A stretch of 35,429 nt of DNA, taken from NCBI GenBank assembly GCA_019918135.1, contig WBZZ01002553.1, positions 42,501 through 77,929 on the forward strand, in the 5' to 3' direction. Positions 17,728 to 27,590 of this stretch are shown piece after piece (position 1 is the stretch's first letter; the number at the start of each line of letters is the position of its first letter). Source of the stretch: Paulinella micropora. Lineage: Eukaryota; Cercozoa; Imbricatea; Euglyphida; Paulinellidae. The notes beneath the pieces are model-generated. The model made no database searches, was not told where the DNA came from, and saw only the letters and a program-made list of their open reading frames with translations. A program made the translations under genes and the position numbers.

Positions 17728-19860
17728 CGGCGCGATCACAAGCGCGACAGTTCGCCGAGACAGGGTTAAGACAGGCATTGACAACCAGAGCCGAACCGGT
17801 AGACCTCCCACCGGCGGAGGCACGGGACATGAGCTACACCAGATTATACTGGAAAGAGCTCAAGGGCTACCTAGATACCGGAAATGATAGCATGGCCCAA
17901 ATCACATTCGCGGGCAAACGTTTCATAGACAAATATGGATGTCTGTTTGATTTTACGAAGACAGGCCCGCTCGGATAATATATCCGGGGTGCCAACGACG
18001 AACGGAGCGCGATCGTAGGACGTGTCCCGTTGACAGTCGAATTCCCGTCCGGGATGTCTTATACCATTCATGTCTTGGCCGTCCCGGCCTTCCCAGGCAC
18101 TATCGTTTTGTGCAAACCCGATCTCAAAATGATGGATGCGCAGCTTATGCTGGGACAGGACATCATCAAATATGGACGTGGACGACATGAGTCTGAATTC
18201 CCGATCCTAAAATCGGAAACGGACCTCCCACGACGGCATCCATATGGCGGTAGGGCTCAGGTCACACTGATACCACCGGCCCCTCCATTACCCTATGATG
18301 GACACCTCGCCGAGCAACCTCGTCTTACCCCACAGGGTACGGCATGGGTGTACGCCAATGCCAGAGCCGGATGACAAGCCACCCGACCCATGGGAGGACT
18401 TTGGAGAACTCGCGGCCAAGAGGGAAGTTCAGATCTTACTCCTGAAGCGTCAGGAAGACTCGTGGCATTGGTTCGACCAGCTGGGTCAACTGACCAAGGG
18501 GTCCACCAATACGTACGGGTCAAAACGAGCCTGGTATATCATGCTTCCAAAAGGCTAACGGAGGATGATGACGTCATGTTAAAGCTGAAGCAATAGTACC
18601 AAGGCACAGATCCAATACAACCGGAGAGCTTAACAGCGGTGCCCAAAATACTATCCGACCGCCTCGACCGGGGCGAAGACATCACAATTATCCTTCCAAT
18701 TCATCCCACCGTCATGTGGTGGAGAGATGTTTTGGATCGAGTGATCGATGACCCTATTCCAATACCTAGCCGACAGTCCAAACCCCTTATGGCCTTTCGC
18801 TTGGGGTCCGTTAAGGGCGGGTTAGCATACCGTACCAAGCTTATGGCCCGCAAGGTCGATGACTTACGGGAAGCGGCATTTTAAATCTTCCCCTGCTTAT
18901 ACCATAAGTCCGCGGCGAAACAATATGCCGAAATGATCACCAATCTACAGGATTTTGCCTCTCGGGACACTCAATCCTCCACGCGATACCCTGGACGGGA
19001 CGCGAAGGACGAGGTTGAAGACCCGGACTCCATACTTGAGTACCCGGATGACCCACGGGACCAAAAACCCGTCGAGGACAACATTGACGAGGTCATGGCG
19101 CGACAACAGGGGTCGCCAGACTTTGTCCGGGACCTCAAGGCCCGATTCCTGAAGAACAAAAAGCTGTTCGGCCCACTTGTCGCTGGCGGGGTGACCCATG
19201 CTGCCGCCAGGATAGAACGACAAGTCGGACAGACCATGCCCCGCCTCAAAGGATCACGCCTCAGTTACAAAGAGGAACAGATCTGCGAGGAAATGGTGCA
19301 GGACATATTAGCCAAGCGACTGATCGAGCCATTGTGGTCGGAATTCCGATCGCCGGTCAGACTGGCCCCAAAGCCGGATGGTAAACAGCGCTTGTGCATC
19401 AACTACACCAGGCTGAACAAGGTCATTAAGAGCGTCGAGGCCCCTATCCATCGTATGAGATGGTCTTAACAAGTTTCGGCAGGCGAAATTCTTTACCAAA
19501 CTCGACCTCAAGAACGGTTTCTGGAATATACCGCTCGAGGCGGAAAGCCGTCCGTCGACTGCCTTCGCTGTACCAATGGATAGTCCTCCCGATGGGACTG
19601 AAGACGGCCCCTGCAATATTTCAGGACTGTATGAACCAGGCTCTATCGGACCCGAAATATGGGGACGCCCAATGCATAGAGACCTACGGCCATACAAACC
19701 TATACAGCTTGTTATATCGACGACATTGTCATTTACTCCAATACGGAGGCGAAACACCTGGCTCATGTGTCAGATGTGTTGCGCCGCTTTGAGGCCTTCG
19801 GCCTGAAGCTGAACCTAGAGAAGTGCTCGTTCGCAAACGACCACATCGACTATCTAGGAC
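17628..19860 (+). pseudogene. pol: Ty3/gypsy pol, copy 2 (protease, extra domain, RT), truncated
   Basis: Same family as copy 1, with high amino-acid similarity. The retropepsin has DTG at 17874-17882 (YLDTGNDSMAQI), a TAA at 17976 where copy 1 is open, and the later TIVLCKPDL. An extra domain follows at 18189-18950 that copy 1 lacks. RT starts in frame 3 (VRLAPKPDGKQRLCINYTRL, about 19352), shifts near 19465, and shows FTKLDLKNGFWNIPL, LPMGLKTAPAIFQ (about 19585) and YIDD within 19710-19739. It ends abruptly at HIDYLG near 19860, where DIRS-like sequence begins. RNase H and integrase are lost. At least four frame breaks make it non-functional. Confidence 0.9.
18189..18950 (+). other. extra domain between protease and RT, present in copy 2 and in the minus-strand element
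   Basis: A 254-codon segment absent from copy 1. It contains ITIILPIHPTVMWW and IDDPIPIPSRQ (about 18683-18780). These match YTIILPYNEKAIWAQ and IDHPTPVPSRK in the minus-strand Ty3 element, at the same place before RT. An upstream KREVQILLL...WHWF part also resembles KRKEEIICV...ARFAEG of that element. The segment carries stops here (about 18372, 18556, 18594 and 18882). The layout (an aromatic/Pro-rich loop, then xIILP and a Trp about ten residues later) is reminiscent of the C-terminal half of Dam-like methyltransferase domains in some retroelements; that is a weak inference. Confidence 0.5.
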
Positions 19861-21130
19861 AGGTCAGCCGTGGGCTACTCACGTCTGGTGGCCTGCAAGC
19901 CGCAACGATGAACGCCCTCCTCCTGTCAGCTCCCCTAGGTTTGTTTTGGCAGACTTTCGAGCAACGCGTGGCAGAGGACGCGACATTATCTTTCTTCCGT
20001 TAGTTGCAGAGCGGAATCGTGTCAAAAAGAGTAAGCGACGTTGTCTGCCACCGGTAGATTTTGTGGTGAAGCCCTATGCAACAAAGCTCAACTTGCAACG
20101 ATTGCGGACTTTGGTGACATGCTGTCGGCTGAAGACAAAGAGTGGTTCTTAGCCTGTTGCGAAGCGCAGCACACAGAATATCGGGGGGTTGGTGAGTTTT
20201 TGCGTGATTACTCCGTTCACGGCGACGATGAAGTCGAGGCCAAGCGATATGCAGCAGTACTCAAGCGAGTGACAGAGGGCAAGGCAGCTGGGCCGTTTGA
20301 CAGGCCACCTTTTCCGAATCCTTCATGCCCTCACCTGGCTATCATTGCTAGAGAGTTCACAATCCCTAAGGATAAATGGAATCCTTCTTCGTTATCTATC
20401 CGCAACATCAATCACGGCTCCTGCCCACGTGGACTGTCTGTCAATGACCTTACGCCCCGCTTGGACATTGGTGTCGACTACTTTACTTTCGCCCAACACA
20501 TTTCGAAATTAGCTGCGCTAGGACCAGGGTGTTGGGGCTACGGGGGTGATGTCAAAGACGCGTATCGGCAACTTGGAGTTCGACAGCAAGACCTGTACCG
20601 GCAAGTCTCCTCGGTGTGGGACAATGACGGAATTCGCCATTTTTTCGTCGAACTCTGTGGCAAGTTTGGTCAGGTTGCAGCGGGTGACAACTTCGTGCGC
20701 GTCGTGGCCATCCTCAGGATCGTTGCAAAATACCTCCCCGACCCAATCGAGCTCGACAATGACGTGGATAACTTCATCAGCCAAGCGGCAACTGAAGTAG
20801 AGGCACGCACGGAGTTGCACAAGCTCACATCCTTTTGCAAGGACATTGGTCTGGACTTGCATGAGGTGTTCTGCGCACAGCGCTACAAGTTCCTCGGCTG
20901 GATCGTTGATACAGTACGTTGGCTGGTTATTATACCGGACGCGAGACTTGTGTTAGTCTTGGAGATTCTTCATGGCCTGGTGACAGTCAGCTGGGTGCAG
21001 ACCGACAAGTATGCATCTTACAAAGGACTTCTCACGTGGCTCGCGACAGTCGTTGCGTGGTTGCGACCCCTGATGGGTCACATGCATGAGTGTCATACAG
21101 CCATGGTCCGAAGAGGTTCTAGTGGCGGCT
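19860..21130 (+). pseudogene. DIRS-like (tyrosine-recombinase retrotransposon) reverse transcriptase fragment
   Basis: The main open frame runs from about 20041 through the RT and on into microsatellite. RT signatures of the DIRS/Ngaro type are present: AGPFDRPPFPNP (about 20290), INHGSCPRGLSVNDL (about 20407), motif A GGDVKDAYRQLGV (about 20545) and a motif B-like GKFGQVAAGDNF (about 20660). Motif C is LDNDVDNFI (about 20752), where VDDF is usual. A connection segment FLGWIVD then LLTWLATVVAWLRPLMG (about 20890-21080) resembles the RT-RNase H junction of DIRS elements. Upstream (19860-20040) the frame is broken. RNase H, tyrosine recombinase and split repeats are absent. The left edge is the sharp end of Ty3 copy 2, and the right edge is the microsatellite. 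Confidence 0.72.
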
Positions 21131-21134
21131 TCTT

Positions 21135-21235
21135 CTCCCTTCTTAGTCTTTTTCTTCTCTCTCTCTCTCTCTCTTATTTTATTTATTTATTTATTTATTC
21201 ATTTATTTATTTATCTATTTGTTCTCACTAATACT

Positions 21236-21279
<44 letters not shown>

Positions 21280-21590
21280 ATTACTACTACTACTACTACT
21301 ACTACTTCTACTACTTCTACTATTTATTCATTTATTCATTTATTTATTCATCTACTTGTTCTTACTAATACTTCGTCTCTTCCTTTTTCTTTTTTTTTCT
21401 TTTTCTTTTCTTTTCTTTTTCTTTTTTTTTCTTTTTCTTTTTTTTCTTTTTTTTCTTTCTTCTTTTCTTTCTTTATTGTTCTCCCTTCTTCTTAGTCTTT
21501 TTCTATTCTCTCTCTCTCTTTTATTTTATTTATTTGTTTATTTATTTATTTATTCATTTATTTATTTATCTATTTGTTCTTAACAATACT

Positions 21591-21625
<35 letters not shown>

Positions 21626-21668
21626 ATTATTCTTATTATTATTCTTATTATTATTATTATTATTATTC
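21135..21668. repeat. compound microsatellite with a duplicated ~346-bp module
   Basis: The series CTCCCTTCTTAGTCTTTTTC, (CT)n, (TTTA)n, TTCTCACTAATACTT and (CTA)n occurs at 21135-21326. It recurs in the same order at 21481-21625, 346 bp later. Between them lie a shortened third copy of the TTTA/TTCTTACTAATACTT part (about 21322-21373) and a T-rich pyrimidine tract (21374-21480). The second copy ends in (ATT)n (21626-21668). Confidence 0.9.
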
Positions 21669-21728
21669 TGGAGGGGTGCAAGATGGCACTCCATGGGAAG
21701 AGGAGGTGGTTGGGCCTCTCCCCACGAA

Positions 21729-21755
21729 GGTGACCGCTTGGGGAGGGCGGTCACC
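21729..21755. repeat. perfect hairpin, 9-bp stem
   Basis: GGTGACCGC (21729-21737) and GCGGTCACC (21747-21755) are perfect inverted repeats separated by 9 nt. The stem is GC-rich. No poly-T follows, so I do not call it a terminator. Confidence 0.8.
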
Positions 21756-21777
21756 GGGATATGCGCAACTCTCAACT

Positions 21778-21924
21778 GGGCATTTACTCGGTAGGGGTTC
21801 GGCCAGGCAGGTTGTGGGGTTGTCTGTTGGATTGTTGGTTGGCTCGTTTTTCTTGGCTGTTGGTTTGGGTCTGGTTTCCTGGTTAGCCTTTTTTCGCCGA
21901 ATTTCCTGCCGAGTAAATGCCTGG
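21778..21924. repeat. inverted repeat, about 25-bp arms
   Basis: GGCATTTACTCGG (within 21778-21802) is matched by its reverse complement CCGAGTAAATGCC (within 21897-21924), and the arms extend to about 25 bp with a few mismatches. The loop of about 95 nt is G/T-rich. Confidence 0.8.
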
Positions 21925-21928
21925 GGGC

Positions 21929-22140
21929 TTCCAGTTCCGGTTTGGTGATCTTGTTGAGGTGAGCATTAGGAGGAAACAGTACCGAGATGGGTTGAAGATA
22001 GGATTCACATTGAGCCGAGATGGGGCTGAGTTGACCTGTTCCAACTCGGCTCCAGTTCGGCTTCATGTTAATCCTATCTTCATCCTATCTGGGTTTTGTC
22101 TCCTCCCTATCTTCGCTTCTTCGGGGTTGCCTAACTGGAA
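21929..22140. repeat. 212-bp imperfect foldback (MITE-like)
   Basis: The arms run from TTCCAGTT (21929-21936) to AACTGGAA (22133-22140). Well-paired inner parts include GAAGATAGGATT with AATCCTATCTTC, and GAGTTG (22028-22033) with CAACTC (22042-22047). Pairing over the inner 67 bp is about 75 percent. It could be a miniature inverted-repeat element; I see no clear target duplication. Confidence 0.72.
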
Positions 22141-22657
22141 CACATGATGAGCGCACGTTGGAGAGGGGCTTCAGTCGGTCCCAATGCCTTGCCAGTGCCT
22201 TGCTGCGTTGCCGTGCCTTGCCCCATGCATTCACACCCTCCACCGTTGCATTTCTAACTGAGCAGCTTCGGCTGGGATTACTATACTTGTCTGTAAGACC
22301 CTATAGATACCGCTAGGTTCGCGCCTTCTATACCCACGTGGGGGAAGGAGTTTCAGCGGCACGCCGTCCGATCTGGCTCCACTCGGGGACACTCGTACCT
22401 CATGATGTGTATTGTTAGGAGCAGCTGAAAGTCCATAAGGCATGAGAGTAGAAGCGTTGGCGATGCGATGGAGAGTGTGTGTAGTGCGTGAGGCAGGTTC
22501 TGGCGACGCTGGGGGTGCTGGCGGGCGCCGAAGGGCACGAAGCGACGCGGCAGCGTCCAGTGACACCGGCGGAAATGCGTGTAGTGTGTGTTGCAGATAC
22601 CGCCGATGCTATTTGCATGGACGGGCGCTTTCCTCGGCGTAAAGAGGCGCGGCGGTG
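22141..22657 (+). other. probable LINE 5' UTR
   Basis: About 515 bp between the foldback at 21929-22140 and the LINE start codon, GC-rich. Short frames on both strands show no motif. The exact LINE 5' end cannot be set without another copy. Confidence 0.4.
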
Positions 22658-24724
22658 ATGGCCAGCGACATTGGCCGTCTACTACTCTCAATGGATTACA
22701 AATACGCGAAGCACGGAGCTACCACTGTGGCCCTTATGGGACAAGGTAGAATCGCCGAAGACCTGGACAATCCCCGTGGGAATGCCTCTTCGACGGGCTC
22801 TGGCCCGATGTCCCAGGATGGGAGGATGAGGGCTCGCGTATATGACGGAATTCCTGAACCACGTGGAGAGGCTATCTTAGCTGCGCCTCATCCTTCCTCC
22901 CCAAACCTGGCACACGGGTCGGCGCTTCAACATAAGACAAGCGGCGCTATATGGCAGATGGCACCGCCGCCTCGACGGTACCGGCGGGTAGATCGGTACG
23001 ACAAGGACGGGCGTAACCTGATTGTCTGGGGGCTCTCAGAACGCGCCAATCTACAGGAGATCGCCTCCAAAATGAGCGGTCTTGGTCTGGTGGTCCCGGT
23101 AATGGAGTGGCAAGGCCAGCGAATGTCTCGTCACCTGGAGCTGGTCTACGAGGACGATGACAGCAGGCAGACGGCGTTGCAGCAACTCAAACATCTCAAA
23201 TTCTTCGGCAGAGGGGTCAATGTGGCCCTTGGGCGCAGGTTCAGGGACAGGGAACGTGTCCGAAGGCTTATTCGCATCCATCTGCGTGGGGAAGCGGCGG
23301 TCCGGAAGGAGGAAGCTGCGACGGGATATCGCGTCTTGCCTCTGCATGAAGAATGTGTCGATAATGTGCAGGTGGTGTCTTCGGAATTGGCTGCCGATGC
23401 ACCTAAGTGTGTGTCTGAGTGTGCTGATGTGCATGTGGTGCCCCTGCATTCGGCGGCCAGTGCAGTGGGGGACCAACCTGCGCAAGCACCTGCAGAGGGG
23501 GGCAGCACGAGGGCGGAAGCCAAGCGCGGCCGTCGGGTCCGGAAACGAGCCAAGAAGCACCGCTCCAAGCAGTTCGATACCGGCTTCAAGCTACTCGTCG
23601 CGAGTCACAACTGGCAGGGTAAAACGGGATACGACAACGTAGGCACGGCGGAATGGGCATCATTCTACAAGCACGAGGGCTGGCTAGTCATCGGGGCTCA
23701 GGAGCACCGCATGGGCAAGAAGCAACTTTCCAAATGCAGCCTGGATGGATTCCGGATTTTTGGAAAACCTGCGGAGGTCAGCGAGAAAATTCGCTGCAAG
23801 GGTGGGGTTCTATTCGCGGTGGCTAACTTCCTTGGTCCGTATTGCAACCTGGTGTCAGCCCCCGTCGACCACCGGCAGCAAGTGTGGCTGCGTATCGCCT
23901 CGGGTGTTACCGGCGCTCAGGATATCTATGTGGGCAACGGCTACTTTCCCCAGGAAACGCAGGAAGAAGAGTCGTCAGAGGCGTATGCGGCCTGGCAGGC
24001 AGCTATAGCTTTTTTTGGAGCCAAAGGTCTTGTGGTCACGGTGGCAGATGCCAACGCGAAGCTCGGGCCGGCATGCAGCCGAAAAGAGGAGGGCATCGTC
24101 GGTCAGCACGGGGAGGTCGATGAAAAGGGAGCACCGGTACGTTCGGAGAACGGCAAGAGACTCGCGGCTGTCCTCGTCGCTACGGGCCTGCGAAATCTGA
24201 GCGGCTTCTCGTGCCCAGTGGAAGGGTCCTACTGGTGGTCCCGGCGTGAGCAGCGCGGCATGGGCACAGGCAAGCACCTCCTCGATTACATCTGCGCGTC
24301 GCCTGGCTTGGCATCTGGAGCAAAGTTCGGAGTATGCGAAGATGATCTTGATACGGACCACAAGGCAGTATGGGCCGAACTGACGTGGAGCGGCCAGCGC
24401 CGACCAAAGCGGGCTGCGAAACCTTACAGGTCCTTTCGTGTTGATAAGCTCATTGGTACTGGTGTCTCGGGTAATGATCACGCTGCGAAGCAAGCGCTTG
24501 ATTATCTACGCGACAAGTTCGATGACGTATTCCAGCATTGCCTACAGAAGCTTGGAGTGCATCAGCTGCCTGAGCTTGACCTATCGGGTGGTGCCGACAG
24601 CCAACGGGTGGTAGATGACGTCACCGAGCGAGTGGCGCAGTCCTTCCGAATGGCGGCGCACCGGGTCCTTGGCTCCAGATGTATACGACCCCGTTTCACC
24701 AACAATTGGTTCGACGGGAGCTAA
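22658..24724 (+). CDS. LINE N-terminal ORF: RRM-like domain plus APE endonuclease
   Basis: 688 residues from ATG 22658; an in-frame TAA at 22640-22642 fixes the start region. Residues about 115-215 look like the RRM of LINE ORF1 proteins, with RNLIVWGLSE, then HLELVYEDDDSR and a basic helix RFRDRERVRRLIRIHL. A basic linker (RGRRVRKRAKKHRSKQF, about 23528-23578) follows. The APE-type endonuclease (about 310-590), which nicks target DNA for target-primed reverse transcription, has its set of motifs: SHNWQG, IGAQEHR (catalytic Glu), GNGYFPQ, VADANAKLG (Asp/Asn), LLDYICAS and the terminal DTDHKAVW (Asp-His). The frame stops at 24722, in what should be the linker to RT. A one-base shift restores the frame there. 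Having RRM and endonuclease in one frame is less usual than a separate ORF1. Confidence 0.85.
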   Translation: MASDIGRLLLSMDYKYAKHGATTVALMGQGRIAEDLDNPRGNASSTGSGPMSQDGRMRARVYDGIPEPRGEAILAAPHPSSPNLAHGSALQHKTSGAIWQMAPPPRRYRRVDRYDKDGRNLIVWGLSERANLQEIASKMSGLGLVVPVMEWQGQRMSRHLELVYEDDDSRQTALQQLKHLKFFGRGVNVALGRRFRDRERVRRLIRIHLRGEAAVRKEEAATGYRVLPLHEECVDNVQVVSSELAADAPKCVSECADVHVVPLHSAASAVGDQPAQAPAEGGSTRAEAKRGRRVRKRAKKHRSKQFDTGFKLLVASHNWQGKTGYDNVGTAEWASFYKHEGWLVIGAQEHRMGKKQLSKCSLDGFRIFGKPAEVSEKIRCKGGVLFAVANFLGPYCNLVSAPVDHRQQVWLRIASGVTGAQDIYVGNGYFPQETQEEESSEAYAAWQAAIAFFGAKGLVVTVADANAKLGPACSRKEEGIVGQHGEVDEKGAPVRSENGKRLAAVLVATGLRNLSGFSCPVEGSYWWSRREQRGMGTGKHLLDYICASPGLASGAKFGVCEDDLDTDHKAVWAELTWSGQRRPKRAAKPYRSFRVDKLIGTGVSGNDHAAKQALDYLRDKFDDVFQHCLQKLGVHQLPELDLSGGADSQRVVDDVTERVAQSFRMAAHRVLGSRCIRPRFTNNWFDGS

Positions 24725-27228
24725 AGGAGCTCATTCAACAGCGCCGGGAGGCCTACGCAGCATACAGGAGGGATGAATCGAATGCGGAAGCCCGTCTGAA
24801 TTGGCTACGGCTCCGCAAGCAAATTCGGAAGGCAACTCGGGCCAAGAAGTCCGCCTCCTTCAAGCAAGTGCAGGAAGAAGCGGTCAAATGTCAACGCGAG
24901 TAATCCTCAAAGCGCTTTTGGCTACTCGCGAAGCGGCTTGGCGGGGCACGCAGAACGAAGGTCTCCGCGCCGGTGCAAAGGGAGGATGGCTCACTGGCGT
25001 GTACGCTGCCGGAAAAGGTCGCTCGGTGGGAGGAATTTCGGAAAAATTCGGTGAAGCCACGGGAAAATCCGGCAAGTGCGGCTGTTGTGGTGGAGTGCTG
25101 TGCAGAAGCAGGCTCGCTGGAGTGGGAGGAAGCCGAAGCTAAGCGGCAGTTCCACTGGAACGATCGCTTCAGAGATGAGGTGGCCCGGGCTATGAAGGAG
25201 CACGAAGTAGGTGAAGACACTTTCGAAGAGCTGGACAAGCCGTTCACGCAAGAGGAGGTCCTTGCAAGGCAACGTGCCCTGAATAACCACAAAGCTTGTG
25301 GCGAGGACAAAGTGAAGAACGAGATGCTCAAGTATGGCGGCGCCTACATCAATGGCTACTTAACGCAGTACTTCAACTGGATTCGAGAAGCCGAGAGGAC
25401 TCCAAAAGCTTGGGGCAAGGGAATCATCGTCAATATCCCCAAGGGTGGGGATCCTACGGATCCTGACAACTGGAGGGATATCTCGATTATTAGTTGCCTT
25501 GGTAAGCTGTATCTGTCCTTATTAGCTACTCGTCTAACGCTCTTCGTGGATGGCCCGGATAAGCTACGTCCAGAGCAGGGAGGCTTCCGCCCGGGGCGTC
25601 GCACTACGGATCAGGTCTTTACCCTTTGGCAGAGGTTGAAGGGGCGTCAGCAGCAGAAGCGGGAGTCGTATGTCCTGTTCGTCGATCTACGCAAGGCTTT
25701 CCCGTCTGTTTGGAGAGATGGCCTATTTGAGAGGCTCTGGAAGCTGGGTGTAAGGAGCAAGTTCTGGCGCACGCTACGCAGGTGCTACGAGCAGACTTCG
25801 TCGCAAGTGCTAGTTGATGGAGCACTCACCCCCGAAGTACTGGAGGATGTAGGCGTCCAACAGGGGTCCTCTCTCTCTCCCACACTCTTCAACGTCTTTA
25901 TGGATGAGCTGTGTGATCGGCTGGCGAGTGCCCTCAAGATCACGGATGTGAAGCGGCTGAACGACATCAAGGCACTTCTATACGCGGACGACGTGGCCCT
26001 CATCGCTCACAGTCGCACCGAGCTCCAGAAGATGGTCAATGTTGTGGCCAAGTTCGCGGAAGATTACCGGCTGGAAGTCAACTTGAAGCCCGGCAAGACG
26101 GAAATCATGCCCATTTACACGTCGAGCAAGGCGAAACGACCAAGTATCAGGGAGCGAGGTGAGCCCGTGGTGTTGTTTCGCGGCCAGAAGCTTTGTGTCA
26201 CCAGTCAGTACAAGTACCTGGGAGTGGTTATCACCGACGACCTGAAGTGGAAGGAGCAGGCCCTGCGGGCTACGCGTGTCACTGAAGTCGCCACCGCAGG
26301 TTGGTACTCTTTGTGGTGTGCAGGTGAGATACAAGCTAGGTATCGTCTCATGTGCTGGAATCAACTTGTGGGGGCCAAGCTGAAGTACGCATTCGATGTC
26401 TGGCGTGCCCCCGTATCGCAGCTCACCAAGCTGGAGGCAGCAATGCTGCGCCCCATGAGGATGATTCTCGGCATCAGCCCTAAGACAAGCAAGTGGATTA
26501 CACTCTTTCTGGCGCGCTCTTTGAGTGCGGAGCGTTTGCGGCGGGCGGCGCAACTGAAGTTCTATGGACGGCTGCGTGTTCTACCGGAGAAGCGATTTCC
26601 TGTCATCGCATCTCAAGTCAAATCCGACTGGACTGCGGAGGCCGAAGGCGCTATCAGGGACTCAATGGATCTACAACAAGGGCTTCAGGAGCTCCTAAAT
26701 AGCTCAGAGAAGGACCTCGAGGGTTGGTGTTCGACTGTGGACAAGTGGGCCCTTCAGCACGACGTCAAGATGGTGCAGCAACTGATGTGGGACAAGCGAG
26801 AGGCAGGCAGCGATCTTACTGATGGCCTGCGAGTCATCCTAAGACAAGTCTTTGGAACTAAGGAGTTCCCAAGATGGGTAGCCCTTGATGATGCGCATTA
26901 TAATCTGCTTCGGAGAAGGTTGCTCAGCTGCAACAACCGCCTTCGGTTGTACCGCAGCAAGTTGGTCAGTGGCATGTCCCCTCGCTGCTTCTGTTGTCAT
27001 GATGATGTCAATGAGTCCCTTGCGCACTTCTTATGGGATTGCCCCATGCATGAGGGGAGACGTAAGCAGCTGTTGCTGAGTATGCAGAGGCTCGGTGGCA
27101 TGGCTGTGGGGGGTGCTGAGGGGGATGGAGGGAGTGAGGAGGGTGGTGAGGTCGTAGGCGGTGAGGTTGTGGTGGAGGATGTTGCTTGGGCGGGAGCGGG
27201 AGGGCTCTGTGCGGCAGGGTTGGGATGA
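24679..27228 (+). pseudogene. LINE reverse transcriptase ORF, one internal stop
   Basis: Frame 1 is open from about 24679 to 27228 except for a TAA at 24901-24903. It begins with a basic helical linker (RRELKELIQQRREAYAAYRR). RT motifs follow in order: NWRDISIISCLGKLY (about 25471), EQGGFRPGRRTTDQVF (about 25573), VLFVDLRKAFPSVWRDGLF with the motif A Asp (about 25674), GVQQGSSLSPTLFNVFMDEL (about 25852), the active site YADD at 25981-25992, NLKPGKTEIMP (about 26083) and KYLGVVITDDLKW (about 26212). After the thumb a Cys/His finger, CFCCHDDVNESLAHFLWDCP, lies at 26986-27045. All catalytic residues are present. Beyond 27170 the frame becomes Gly/Val-rich and probably is no longer the true one. 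Confidence 0.92.
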
Positions 27229-27590
27229 TATGTCGCCTGTGGATCAATCACGATTGTTTTGTAAGCTTTTTCAGGGGAAGTCGCGCTTCCGCAGTAACAG
27301 CGTTGCGTCCCCCTCCAAAGTTGGATGTGTTGTTTGGATCATATGTGTCTGAGTGTTGGTCTGCTAGGGAGGGTAAAAGGGAGGAGCTTGGGGTGGAGGA
27401 TGGGGGCGAGGAGGTGATTGACCTCACTGAGGTTCCATCAGCTTCTGTCCCACCCTCTCCCCCAAGTGACGTTGATGTTGCGCGGCGCGGCCGTCCGCGC
27501 AGTGTGGACGTCCTGGCTAGAGAGAGGGGTTCGGGAGCGCAGCGTAGTGTCTCCGAGTTCTTCTCTTCAGCTAACACCCCTCGCATCTAG
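27229..27590 (+). pseudogene. C-terminal tail of LINE ORF2 in shifted frames, with SIM- and PIP-like motifs
   Basis: Frame 2 (about 27200-27300, MSPVDQSRLFCKLFQGKSRF) and then frame 3 (about 27300-27590) appear to continue the RT protein after two frame shifts. The frame 3 part ends at TAG 27588-27590. It has EEVIDLTE (27408-27431), the pattern of a SUMO-interacting motif, and near the end QRSVSEFF (27540-27563), which fits the PCNA-binding PIP box Qxx[ILMV]xx[FY][FY]. PCNA binding through a PIP box is known for the human L1 ORF2 protein, so the motif is plausible here. Function is inference. Confidence 0.5.

Noticed and set aside
21729..21755. A bacterial-type terminator
   Set aside because: The hairpin has no T run after it and the DNA is eukaryotic.
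21620..22066. A minus-strand frame of 148 residues with poly-Asn
   Set aside because: It spans the foldback and an ATT microsatellite; composition and context do not support a gene.
23051..23589. Minus-strand frames of 147-169 residues opposite the LINE
   Set aside because: Shadows of the LINE coding frame; no motifs.
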